Assembly: GCA_037443425.1 (NCBI GenBank)
Contig: JBBIOI010000127.1
Span: 1 to 9,350 of the forward strand
Reading direction: 5' to 3'
Length of the DNA: 9,350 nucleotides
Source: JBBIOI01 sp037443425
GTDB lineage: Bacteria > Desulfobacterota > BSN033 > UBA1163
The notes beneath the pieces are model-generated. The model was not told where the DNA came from. It made no database searches and saw only the letters and a list, made by a program, of their open reading frames with translations. Shown here in pieces: positions 1 through 5,729 of this stretch. Each line of letters opens with the position of its first letter. Positions within the stretch are counted from its first letter, which is position 1. The translations under genes were made by a program, and so were the position numbers.

Positions 1-433
1 AAAAGAGTCAATTTCGATTCAGAAAAGATTATATAAAGCTATAGATGAGGATGCGAAATCATATAATGATGTTATAAAAGCATTTAGACTCCCGAAAGAA
101 TCAGAAAAAGAGCGTTTAAAAAGAAGTAAAGAAATAGAAAAGGCTTTTCAAAAAGCCACATTACCTCCAAAATTAGTCTGTGAAAAGTCCCTTGAACTTA
201 TGAGGCTTTCAAAGGTGCTTATAAATGGAGGAAATCCAAATGCCTTAAGTGATGTTGGAATTTCTGCTATATTAGCTGATTCAGCATTTATGGGAGGACT
301 TTTAAACATTAAGATGAATCTAACATCAATTAAAGACGAAAGTTTTAAGAGAAAAATGAACTTATTTATAAAGGAATCCACAAAAAGGAGAGGTAAGTTA
401 ATAAAAGAAATTTTAAATAGTTTAAAAAAATGA
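1..433 (+). CDS. fchA: Formimidoyltetrahydrofolate cyclodeaminase-like protein, 3' part (5' end outside the window)
   Basis: The open frame runs in from the left edge (first full codon at position 2) and gives 143 residues to the TGA at 431-433. Stand-alone members of the FTCD_C/FchA family are about 200 residues, so roughly the first 60 are missing. Visible family features are the 'DEDAKSYNDVIKAFRLPK' stretch at the left end and the block 'NPNALSDVGISAILADSA', followed by 'GGLLNIKMNL'; this all-helical block is the most conserved part of the family. Known family role: cytosolic deamination and cyclisation of 5-formimino-THF to 5,10-methenyl-THF plus ammonia, feeding one-carbon metabolism. 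Some stand-alone proteins may instead act as methenyl-THF cyclohydrolases. The C-terminus is lysine-rich. The gene converges on HU with a shared terminator. The family call is firm; the exact reaction is inferred. Confidence 0.85.
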   Translation, partial: KESISIQKRLYKAIDEDAKSYNDVIKAFRLPKESEKERLKRSKEIEKAFQKATLPPKLVCEKSLELMRLSKVLINGGNPNALSDVGISAILADSAFMGGLLNIKMNLTSIKDESFKRKMNLFIKESTKRRGKLIKEILNSLKK

Positions 434-473
434 AGATAGACCCATCCTTAAATAAAGGGATGGGTCTATCTTC
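424..473 (-). terminator. Intrinsic terminator for HU, also positioned to end fchA
   Basis: A perfect 16-bp inverted repeat (432-447 pairing with 458-473) encloses a 10-nt loop. Read on the minus strand, the stem is followed after one base by seven T residues (complement of the A-run 424-430). This is a canonical rho-independent terminator about 23 nt past the HU stop. On the plus strand only a broken T-tract (AATAATT) follows, so termination of fchA may be weaker. The stem starts on the second base of the fchA stop codon, so the two converging genes share the same compact structure. Confidence 0.85.
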
Positions 474-496
474 AATAATTTCAAAAGCAGATAATC

Positions 497-799
497 CTAT
501 TTTTTTGGAGGAACAATAGCATCTCTGCAAGCTTTTGCAATACGCATCTTTACAACAGTCTTTGCTGGGATATTGATTGGTTCACCTGTTGCAGGATTTC
601 TTCCCACTCTTGCCTTTCTCTTTGAAAGGACAAGCTTACCAATACCAGGGAAAGTGAATGACCCAGCCCTTTTTGTTTCTGAAATTGCAAGGGAAGCCAT
701 CTCATCGATAATTTCGTTTGCAACCTTTTTAGAAAGATCAAACTTCTTTGCAAAATGTGCGACAATCTGAGCCTTTGTAATAGGTTTTTTAGCTGCCAT
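497..799 (-). CDS. hup: HU-family DNA-binding protein
   Basis: A 100-residue histone-like nucleoid protein that bends and compacts DNA as a dimer. The fold is recognisable in order: N-terminal helices (residues about 7-44, from 'ITKAQIVAHFAKKFDLSKK'), the 'GSFTFPGIGKLVLSKRKAR' beta region (46-64), and the DNA-binding arm signature 'GRNPATGEPINIPA' (66-79) with the intercalating proline at residue 69. It ends in a helix and a short basic 'PPKK' tail. Family members are usually 90-100 residues. The ATG at 799 is preceded by a strong GAGGAGGG ribosome-binding site. The gene is monocistronic, with its own promoter (836-863) and a perfect hairpin terminator downstream. It is an HU or HU/IHF-like protein; sequence alone does not settle which functional subtype it is. 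Confidence 0.95.
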   Translation of the reverse strand: MAAKKPITKAQIVAHFAKKFDLSKKVANEIIDEMASLAISETKRAGSFTFPGIGKLVLSKRKARVGRNPATGEPINIPAKTVVKMRIAKACRDAIVPPKK

Positions 800-835
800 A
801 ATAAACCCTCCTCTTTAGAATTTTAATTTCTTCTT

Positions 836-863
836 ATTATAATAATTATTTAATAAATAGCAA
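836..863 (-). promoter_or_regulatory. Sigma70-type promoter for HU
   Basis: On the minus strand TTGCTA (858-863) and a perfect TATAAT (836-841) are separated by 16 nt, about 37 nt upstream of the HU start. The region is AT-rich, so chance matches are easy, but the perfect -10 box and its position support it. The A/T tract at 864-881 could act as an UP element. Confidence 0.55.
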
Positions 864-881
864 GAAAAAAATTTTTTGAGA

Positions 882-935
882 AAGCATTTTTTTTGCGTGA
901 TGAGTTTATATAGCGTATAGCGTATCTGGCAAATT
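882..935 (-). repeat. Copy 1 of a duplicated upstream element (inverted relative to copy 2 at 2653-2700)
   Basis: Read on the minus strand this segment matches 2653-2700 at 42 of 48 aligned positions. The match includes an exact 13-mer AATTTGCCAGATA, then ATATAA, then CTCATCACGC with one mismatch between them, an A-run, and ATGCTT. This copy differs by one single-base gap and by a tandem duplication of a 7-mer (TATAGCG twice on the plus strand, 909-922). Its end lies 18 nt from the HU -35 box. It may be a regulatory module or the end of a mobile segment; see the copy at 2653. Confidence 0.75.
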
Positions 936-1007
936 TCTAAAAAACAATAAATAATTAATCCATCTATACCTTCTTTTAAAAGAATATTTTAATTTATTGA
1001 GGTGAAA

Positions 1008-2354
1008 ATGGATAAGAAAAAGGTAAATAGTGCTTATCAGAACAATTCCCGTAGAGGTAAAATACCTATTAATGTAGTTGTGTTAGGAGTTGTGAGTTTA
1101 TTTACAGATGCAGCAAGTGAGATGATCTATCCCCTTATCCCTGTATTTATTTCTGCACTTGGGTCTGGTCCTATAATATTGGGCATAATCGAAGGCGTTG
1201 CAGAAACAACCTCCGCTATGCTTAAGCTGTTGAGTGGGATCATTTCAGACAAACTTAAAAAGCGTAAGCTTTTGGTTGTAATAGGCTACTCAATTTCTTC
1301 TCTGATTAGGCCTTTAACTGGTGTAGTTTCTGCTTCGTGGCAAATTGTCTTTATAAGAATGTTAGATCGAGTAGGTAAGGGCATCCGCACTTCACCTCGT
1401 GACGCACTTATCGCCTCATCTGTTGAAGGTAGCATAAGAGGGAAGGCGTATGGTTTTCACCGAGCAATGGACCATGCAGGTGCTGTTTTAGGACCATTTC
1501 TTGCACTGTTTACCATTATGATCCTCACCCGCAATATTGGTCTTGAAGATACGCTTCTGATACTCCGTTGGACATTTCTCATATCGATTATACCAGGGAT
1601 CTTTGCTGTGCTGACCCTCATATTATTTTTAAGAGAGAAAGTTGATTATCCGTCAGCAGAAAGACCATTTAGATTCTCTCTGAAAGAGTTCGACAAAAAC
1701 TTCCTTGCATATATATCAATTGTGGTTCTTTTTACCCTTGGAAATTCATCAGATGTATTTCTGCTCTTCAGGGTGGAAGAATCTATTGAGAAAAGCGGTG
1801 CACTTAACTCAATCATTTCCAATTTACCCTTGTTCGGTAATATTATAAATCATTTCGGAGATCCATCATCACAAAAGAGGGTTATTAATATCTTATTTTT
1901 ACCATTGGTTTGGGCCTATTTTCATGTTATCAAGGTGGCATTTTCAACCCATTTCGGGGCATTGTCAGATAGGATAGGTCGCAAACGTGTCATTAACATC
2001 GGCTGGGGAATTTATGCGTTTGTATACATGTGCTTTGCTCTTCTTGATAATCTATCAGGCTTATGGCAGATTATTGCCACTTTTATTCTCTTTGCCATAT
2101 ATGCTCTCTTCTATGCGTTCAGCGAAGGTGCTGAAAGGGCCTTCATAGCCGATATTGTAAAAAGTGAGTTGCGTGGTAGCGGGTTTGGAATTTATAACTT
2201 TGCTGTAGGATTAGGGGCGTTTCCTTCAAGTATAATTTTTGGCTTTTTGTATAACTATTTTGGAGCAGGTGTAGCATTTGGAACAGGAGCAGTGATTGCA
2301 TTACTATCAATGATACTGTTAGCTGTGGTAGTAAAAGAGCCTTCCAAAATCTAA
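1008..2354 (+). CDS. MFS transporter (MJ1317-like group)
   Basis: A 448-residue inner-membrane major facilitator with about 12 hydrophobic segments. The N-terminal 'FTDAASEMIYPLIPVF' (32-47) and the 'RVGKGIRTSPRDALIA' stretch (121-136) are hallmarks of a prokaryotic MFS group often named after MJ1317, whose substrates are unknown. MFS motif A occurs in both halves: 'GIISDKLKKRK' (77-87) and 'GALSDRIGRKR' (317-327). An in-frame insertion of about 30-35 residues (about 258-293, 'SIEKSGALNS...') sits between the segments expected to be TM7 and TM8; relatives as I recall them have a short loop there. I chose the ATG at 1008 because GAGG (999-1002) lies 5 nt upstream. A GTG at 1002 is in frame but overlaps that ribosome-binding site. 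The gene is single, divergent from HU, and flanked by the two copies of the duplicated element. The substrate cannot be predicted. Confidence 0.88.
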   Translation: MDKKKVNSAYQNNSRRGKIPINVVVLGVVSLFTDAASEMIYPLIPVFISALGSGPIILGIIEGVAETTSAMLKLLSGIISDKLKKRKLLVVIGYSISSLIRPLTGVVSASWQIVFIRMLDRVGKGIRTSPRDALIASSVEGSIRGKAYGFHRAMDHAGAVLGPFLALFTIMILTRNIGLEDTLLILRWTFLISIIPGIFAVLTLILFLREKVDYPSAERPFRFSLKEFDKNFLAYISIVVLFTLGNSSDVFLLFRVEESIEKSGALNSIISNLPLFGNIINHFGDPSSQKRVINILFLPLVWAYFHVIKVAFSTHFGALSDRIGRKRVINIGWGIYAFVYMCFALLDNLSGLWQIIATFILFAIYALFYAFSEGAERAFIADIVKSELRGSGFGIYNFAVGLGAFPSSIIFGFLYNYFGAGVAFGTGAVIALLSMILLAVVVKEPSKI

Positions 2355-2493
2355 ATTGAGCGATTAAAGATTGTTATAGGTGTGGAAAGTTAACTATTGG
2401 AAGTATCTCTTTTCCCGTGACAGGTTATGTAGCATTGGCTTATTGCAATGTTATACTTATCCCGAATCATTATTTAATTTCTAACCTCACCTA

Positions 2494-2573
2494 CGTCGTT
2501 CCCGTGAAAACGGTAATCCAGCTTTTTAAAGTGTTTTTCTTTTCCCTGGATTCCTGCTTTCGCAGGAATGACG
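2494..2573. repeat. MITE/REP-like inverted repeat of the 'GTCATTCC..GGAATCC' type
   Basis: Two 28-nt arms face each other (2494-2521 and 2546-2573), matching at 22 of 28 positions when one is reverse-complemented, around a 24-nt AT-rich centre. The right arm is itself a perfect 8-bp hairpin with a TTTC loop (ATTCCTGC / GCAGGAAT, 2550-2569). The left arm is a decayed version (CCCGT GAAA ACGG). This sequence class, GTCATTCC...GAAA...GGAATCC, is dispersed in many proteobacterial and related genomes, usually between genes. No transposase is nearby, so it is a non-autonomous or REP-type element. Confidence 0.8.
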
Positions 2574-2605
2574 GCTTTAATTCCTATATTGGAATTAAGG
2601 CTTTT
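2574..2605 (+). terminator. AT-rich hairpin with T-run, possible terminator
   Basis: GCTTTAATTCC (2574-2584) pairs with GGAATTAAGGC (2591-2601) across a 6-nt loop, with one T-G wobble, and is followed directly by TTTT. The stem is AT-rich and the T-run short, so it would be a weak terminator. It directly abuts the inverted repeat and could be part of that element rather than a true terminator for the MFS gene, which lies 220 nt upstream. Confidence 0.4.
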
Positions 2606-2652
2606 GGGGCTAAATGGAGAATGGGATGCTTATTGGCAAGACTGCCGGAAAG

Positions 2653-2700
2653 AATTTGCCAGATAAACCATATAACCTCATCACGCGAAAAAAGATGCTT
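2653..2700 (+). repeat. Copy 2 of the duplicated upstream element
   Basis: This 48-nt segment is the inverted partner of 882-935: an exact 13-mer AATTTGCCAGATA (2653-2665), ATATAA (2670-2675), CTCATCACGC (2677-2686 region) and an A-run ending in ATGCTT. It ends 18 nt before the -35 box of the dctP promoter, the same distance as copy 1 from the HU -35 box. The 7-mer duplicated in copy 1 is single and diverged here. Confidence 0.75.
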
Positions 2701-2718
2701 ACCTCTTTCTAAAAAGAC

Positions 2719-2747
2719 TTGACAATTTTTTTTATTTTTAATAGCAT
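2719..2747 (+). promoter_or_regulatory. Sigma70-type promoter for the TRAP/acyl-CoA cluster
   Basis: A perfect -35 box TTGACA (2719-2724), a 17-nt spacer made almost entirely of A and T, and a -10 box TAGCAT (4 of 6 consensus, 2742-2747). It lies 27 nt upstream of the dctP ATG. This is the only strong promoter match seen ahead of the cluster running from 2775. Confidence 0.65.
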
Positions 2748-2774
2748 TTTCAAAAAAATAAAAGGAGGTGCAAT

Positions 2775-3791
2775 ATGCGAAAAAGAGTGTCATTTATTTT
2801 TATCCTTCTTGGATTCTTCATGGTAACTTTTATTGGTTCAGAGGTAGGGTCTCAACAGATTGTTCTTAAGGCAATTACAGCATTTCCTAAGCAACATTTA
2901 AATAATGATCCTGTTCCCCTTTTTATTGAAGCTGTAAATAAAAGATCGGGTGGTAGACTTAAGATTGAATGGTTAGGTGGGCCAGAAGTAATGGGTGCTT
3001 TTGATCAGGTACATGCAATTAAAGCAGGAACAATAGACATGAATCTTTATTATCCATGGGCTTATATGAAATCACTTATGCCCGAGGCTGAGGCTCAGGG
3101 GCTATCAGAGCTTTCTGCATGGGAAGAGAGAAAGAGTGGTCTTTTTGAACTTTGGACAGAGATCTTTGCAAAGAGGGTAAATGCAAAATATCTTGGGAGA
3201 CTTCATTCTGATGTAACATTTCATGTATTCTGTAATAAAAAAATAGAAAAGATTGAAGATTTCAAAGGCTTAAAAATCAGGGTTATGCCACTTTATATCC
3301 CATTCCTTAAAGCGCTTGGTGCAAGTCCTGTGACCATGCCTCCTCCAGAAATTTATACGGCTATGGAACGAGGTGTAGTAGAAGGATTCATGTGGCCAAG
3401 GGTTGGGATGATAAGCTGGGGGCTGCAGGAAGTTACAAAATACATGATTTTGCCGGGTGTTTTTCAGATGGAACCTGCAACGATGATAAATCTTGATCGA
3501 TGGAATAAGATTCCAAAGGATTTACAGGAAATTATCATGGATGAGATTCAGAAATATGAATATATAGGTACCATACGAAACTATAAGCTGGTTGAAAAAG
3601 AAGAAAGGATCAGGGAAAAGGCGGGGATGAAGAATATACAACTTCCGCCAAAGGATGCAGAAAAATTTGTTCATACTGCTTATGAGATGACATGGCAAGA
3701 AGTCATTAAAGCAGCCCCTGAGTATGGACCAAGATTAAGGAAGGCAATGTCAAGGGCATCTCTTCCAAAAGGTGCCTTCCCCTGGCAATAA
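2775..3791 (+). CDS. dctP: TRAP transporter substrate-binding protein (DctP family)
   Basis: A 338-residue periplasmic solute-binding protein that captures an organic acid and hands it to the DctQM membrane parts. It starts with a signal peptide: basic 'MRKR', a hydrophobic core (5-21), and a likely cut near residue 26 ('VGS-QQ'). The mature protein shows DctP-family landmarks: 'AVNKRSGGRLKIEW' (53-66), 'DFKGLKIRVMP' (162-172) with Arg169 at the position that normally salt-bridges the ligand carboxylate, and 'PPPEIYTAMERGVVEG' (189-204). Length is normal for the family. The ATG follows an optimal AGGAGGTG site. It is first gene of the cluster, behind a promoter and the duplicated upstream element. 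A dispersed-cysteine lipobox is absent, so it should be soluble. Ligand specificity cannot be read from sequence; the downstream CoA ligase suggests a monocarboxylate that is then thioesterified. Confidence 0.93.
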   Translation: MRKRVSFIFILLGFFMVTFIGSEVGSQQIVLKAITAFPKQHLNNDPVPLFIEAVNKRSGGRLKIEWLGGPEVMGAFDQVHAIKAGTIDMNLYYPWAYMKSLMPEAEAQGLSELSAWEERKSGLFELWTEIFAKRVNAKYLGRLHSDVTFHVFCNKKIEKIEDFKGLKIRVMPLYIPFLKALGASPVTMPPPEIYTAMERGVVEGFMWPRVGMISWGLQEVTKYMILPGVFQMEPATMINLDRWNKIPKDLQEIIMDEIQKYEYIGTIRNYKLVEKEERIREKAGMKNIQLPPKDAEKFVHTAYEMTWQEVIKAAPEYGPRLRKAMSRASLPKGAFPWQ

Positions 3792-3826
3792 AAAGATTAT
3801 AATTTTAGCCAATTATTTTTAAAAAC

Positions 3827-3868
3827 TTAGGTCAGACCATATTCCCCTGTAGATATGGTTTGACCTAA
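3827..3868 (+). terminator. Hairpin between dctP and dctQ, partial terminator or mRNA-stabilising structure
   Basis: A 16-bp stem (3827-3842 with 3853-3868, one G-U wobble) around a 10-nt loop is followed by TTTATTGTT. It is 35 nt after the dctP stop and 20 nt before the dctQ start. Strong stems after binding-protein genes commonly raise binding protein over membrane subunits, by attenuation or by protecting the 3' end of the first mRNA segment. Here that role is inferred. Confidence 0.65.
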
Positions 3869-3888
3869 TTTATTGTTATGAGGTTATT

Positions 3889-4389
3889 ATGAAGAAAAAG
3901 TTCTTTTATTTTTTTGATCGCCTAATAGGAATTATGGCTTTTATTGCAGGCACATTTATTTTTATTATGATGATAATCGAATGTTTTGAAATTGTATCAA
4001 GGTATTTTTTTAAACGCCCAACGGTTTGGTCTGTAGAGTTTTGTGAATACCTGCTCTTTTTGCTAGCATTCCTGGGGACTACATGGGTACTGAGAGAAAG
4101 GGCTCATATCTCTGTAACAATATTGGTGGAAAGGCTAAGACAAAGGTCGAAGACTTATTGCCATGTATTTTCTTCATTGATGGGAATATTGATATCTTTA
4201 GTTATTATCTGGTTCAGTATAAAGACATCAGTGGAGAGTTACGTAACAGGGATAAAGATTGTTAAAACCTATGCGCTTCCAAAATGGATTTTCTTATCGT
4301 TCATCTCTTTAGGTTATACACTGTTATTGATTGAGTTTATTCGGCAATTTTTTGAAGGATTAAAAAGTCTGTTAAAAGAAAGTGTGTAA
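3889..4389 (+). CDS. dctQ: TRAP transporter small permease subunit (DctQ)
   Basis: A 166-residue inner-membrane protein with four hydrophobic segments (about 13-34, 50-68, 93-113, 132-152), the normal DctQ topology. Family sequence marks are 'EIVSRYFFKRPTVWSVEFCEYLLF' as two overlapping blocks (residues 34-57: RYF, then the aromatic-rich W-x-x-E) and 'RERAHISVTILVERL' (69-83), the conserved charged-His region after TM2. It partners with DctM and supports coupling to ion-driven uptake. The ATG at 3889 has a modest GAGG site 5 nt upstream. It is separated from dctP by a stable hairpin and from dctM by 18 nt. Confidence 0.92.
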   Translation: MKKKFFYFFDRLIGIMAFIAGTFIFIMMIIECFEIVSRYFFKRPTVWSVEFCEYLLFLLAFLGTTWVLRERAHISVTILVERLRQRSKTYCHVFSSLMGILISLVIIWFSIKTSVESYVTGIKIVKTYALPKWIFLSFISLGYTLLLIEFIRQFFEGLKSLLKESV

Positions 4390-4407
4390 GGGAGGAAAAA
4401 TAAGAAA

Positions 4408-5718
4408 ATGGAGTGGTGGGGTTGGTTTTCATTGATTATAGGAATGTTTTTGATACTATTGGCAATCGGGTTTCCTGTATTTTTATCGTTTATGGTAATA
4501 AACGTAGTCATTATCTATATATTAATGGGACAAGCAGGATTATCGATGTTTATACATACAATTTTCACATCGATAAGTACGTTTGTTCTGCTACCAATTC
4601 CTTTGTTCATAGTTTTAGGTGAGATATTGGTGTATTCAGGGGTTTTTGTTAAGGCTGTAGATGTATTGGATCTTTGGACAGCAAGGATTTCGGGTAGGCT
4701 TTGTATTATTTCGATAGGTGCAGCTACAATATTTTCTTGTATAAGTGGTTCGAGTATGGCTTGTACAGCAATGCTTGGAACATTATTATTACCAGAGATG
4801 TTGCGTAGAGGATATCATAAATCAATAGCAATTGGTTCATGTATGGCTGGGTCTTTGGATATGATAATACCACCAAGTGCACTGGCTGTAGTTTTGGGAT
4901 CATTGGCCGACATCTCGATAGGAAAGCTACTAATTTCTGGACTTATACCTGGTTTCATCATGGCTGGTTTTTATGCTGGCTACATACTGATTAGATGTAT
5001 CATTCAACCCTCAATCGCACCCCCATATGAACCAAAAAGGGTTCCATTTCTTGAGAAGATTGTGTTGACAGTAAAGTACGTGCTTCCATTTATTATAATA
5101 ATTTTTATTGTCCTTGGTGTAATTCTTTTTGGATTAGCTACACCAACCGAGTCAGCAGCTATCGGGACTTTACTCTCGATAATATTGGTTTGGCTTTATG
5201 GAAAACTAAGTTGGGGAGTAATTAAAAAGACGTTTGAAGGTGCACTACAGATTTCTGTAATGATGTTTATGATACTTACAGGAGCTACAGCATTTAGTCA
5301 GATATTAGCCTACACTGGTGCGAGCCAAGGACTTCTGAATTTTATCCTGGGTTTTAAACTTCCACCTTATTTAATATTGGCTGTAATGATGGGTATTCTA
5401 TTATTTTTAGGGACATTGATGGAGCAGGTTGCAATAATGATGATAACACTGCCGATTTTTATGCCGATAGTTAGGGCCCTGGAATGGGACCCCGTATGGT
5501 TTGGGTTATTATATTTAATTAATATGTCTGTGGGGATGAAATCTCCTCCGTTTGGACTATGTTTGTTTGTAATGCAAGGGGTTGTTCCGAAAGATATCTC
5601 ATCAATGGATATATACAAATCAGTGACACCATTTATTATCTTAGATATGATAGCAATTACATTATTTATAATCTTTCCAGATATTGTTACAATTTTACCA
5701 AACCTTATGGGGAAATAG
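4408..5718 (+). CDS. dctM: TRAP transporter large permease subunit (DctM)
   Basis: A 436-residue inner-membrane ion-coupled transporter subunit of normal family length with about 12 hydrophobic segments. DctM landmarks in order: 'PIPLFIVLGEILVYSGV' (about 60-76), 'SGSSMACTAMLG' (about 113-124), the discontinuous-helix motif 'IIPPSALAVVLG' (about 153-164), 'GLATPTESAAIG' (about 247-258), 'GTLMEQVAIMMITLPIF' (about 335-351) and 'SVGMKSPPFGLCLFVMQG' (about 373-390), the C-terminal half of the pseudo-symmetric transport site. It works with DctQ to import the DctP ligand using a sodium or proton gradient. The only ribosome-binding site, GGAGG at 4391-4395, is 12 nt from the ATG, longer than usual, yet no nearer in-frame start exists. 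The next gene begins 11 nt after its stop. Confidence 0.94.
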   Translation: MEWWGWFSLIIGMFLILLAIGFPVFLSFMVINVVIIYILMGQAGLSMFIHTIFTSISTFVLLPIPLFIVLGEILVYSGVFVKAVDVLDLWTARISGRLCIISIGAATIFSCISGSSMACTAMLGTLLLPEMLRRGYHKSIAIGSCMAGSLDMIIPPSALAVVLGSLADISIGKLLISGLIPGFIMAGFYAGYILIRCIIQPSIAPPYEPKRVPFLEKIVLTVKYVLPFIIIIFIVLGVILFGLATPTESAAIGTLLSIILVWLYGKLSWGVIKKTFEGALQISVMMFMILTGATAFSQILAYTGASQGLLNFILGFKLPPYLILAVMMGILLFLGTLMEQVAIMMITLPIFMPIVRALEWDPVWFGLLYLINMSVGMKSPPFGLCLFVMQGVVPKDISSMDIYKSVTPFIILDMIAITLFIIFPDIVTILPNLMGK

Positions 5719-5729
5719 ATAATCTTTCA

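Larger units (their letters stand above)
2355..2774. other. 420-nt intergenic region between the MFS gene and dctP
   Basis: No credible gene lies here. Two overlapping short frames have repeat-derived or low-complexity sequence and no family resemblance. In order, the region holds unremarkable AT-rich sequence (2355-2493), a MITE-like inverted repeat (2494-2573), an AT-rich hairpin (2574-2605), copy 2 of the duplicated upstream element (2653-2700), a promoter (2719-2747) and the strong dctP ribosome-binding site AGGAGGTG (2763-2770). Confidence 0.8.

Noticed and set aside
893..921. TTGCGT and TATAGC with 17-nt spacing as a promoter for the MFS gene
   Set aside because: Both boxes are poor matches and lie inside the duplicated element, where the second box comes from the TATAGCG tandem duplication. 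No better MFS promoter was found.
971..984. Perfect 14-bp palindrome TTCTTTTAAAAGAA upstream of the MFS start
   Set aside because: It would be a neat operator, but AT-only-type palindromes are expected by chance in sequence this AT-rich, and no second copy or convincing promoter is placed around it.
2417..2793. Overlapping short frames (about 70-100 codons) on both strands of the MFS-dctP gap
   Set aside because: They run through the inverted repeat, the duplicated element and the promoter. Neither has a family resemblance or start context, and one overlaps the dctP start.
5559..5729. Upstream extension of the acyl-CoA ligase frame into dctM
   Set aside because: The extra 57 codons overlap dctM fully, are rich in Tyr/Asn/Ile with no family match, and the ATG at 5730 gives the normal N-terminus.
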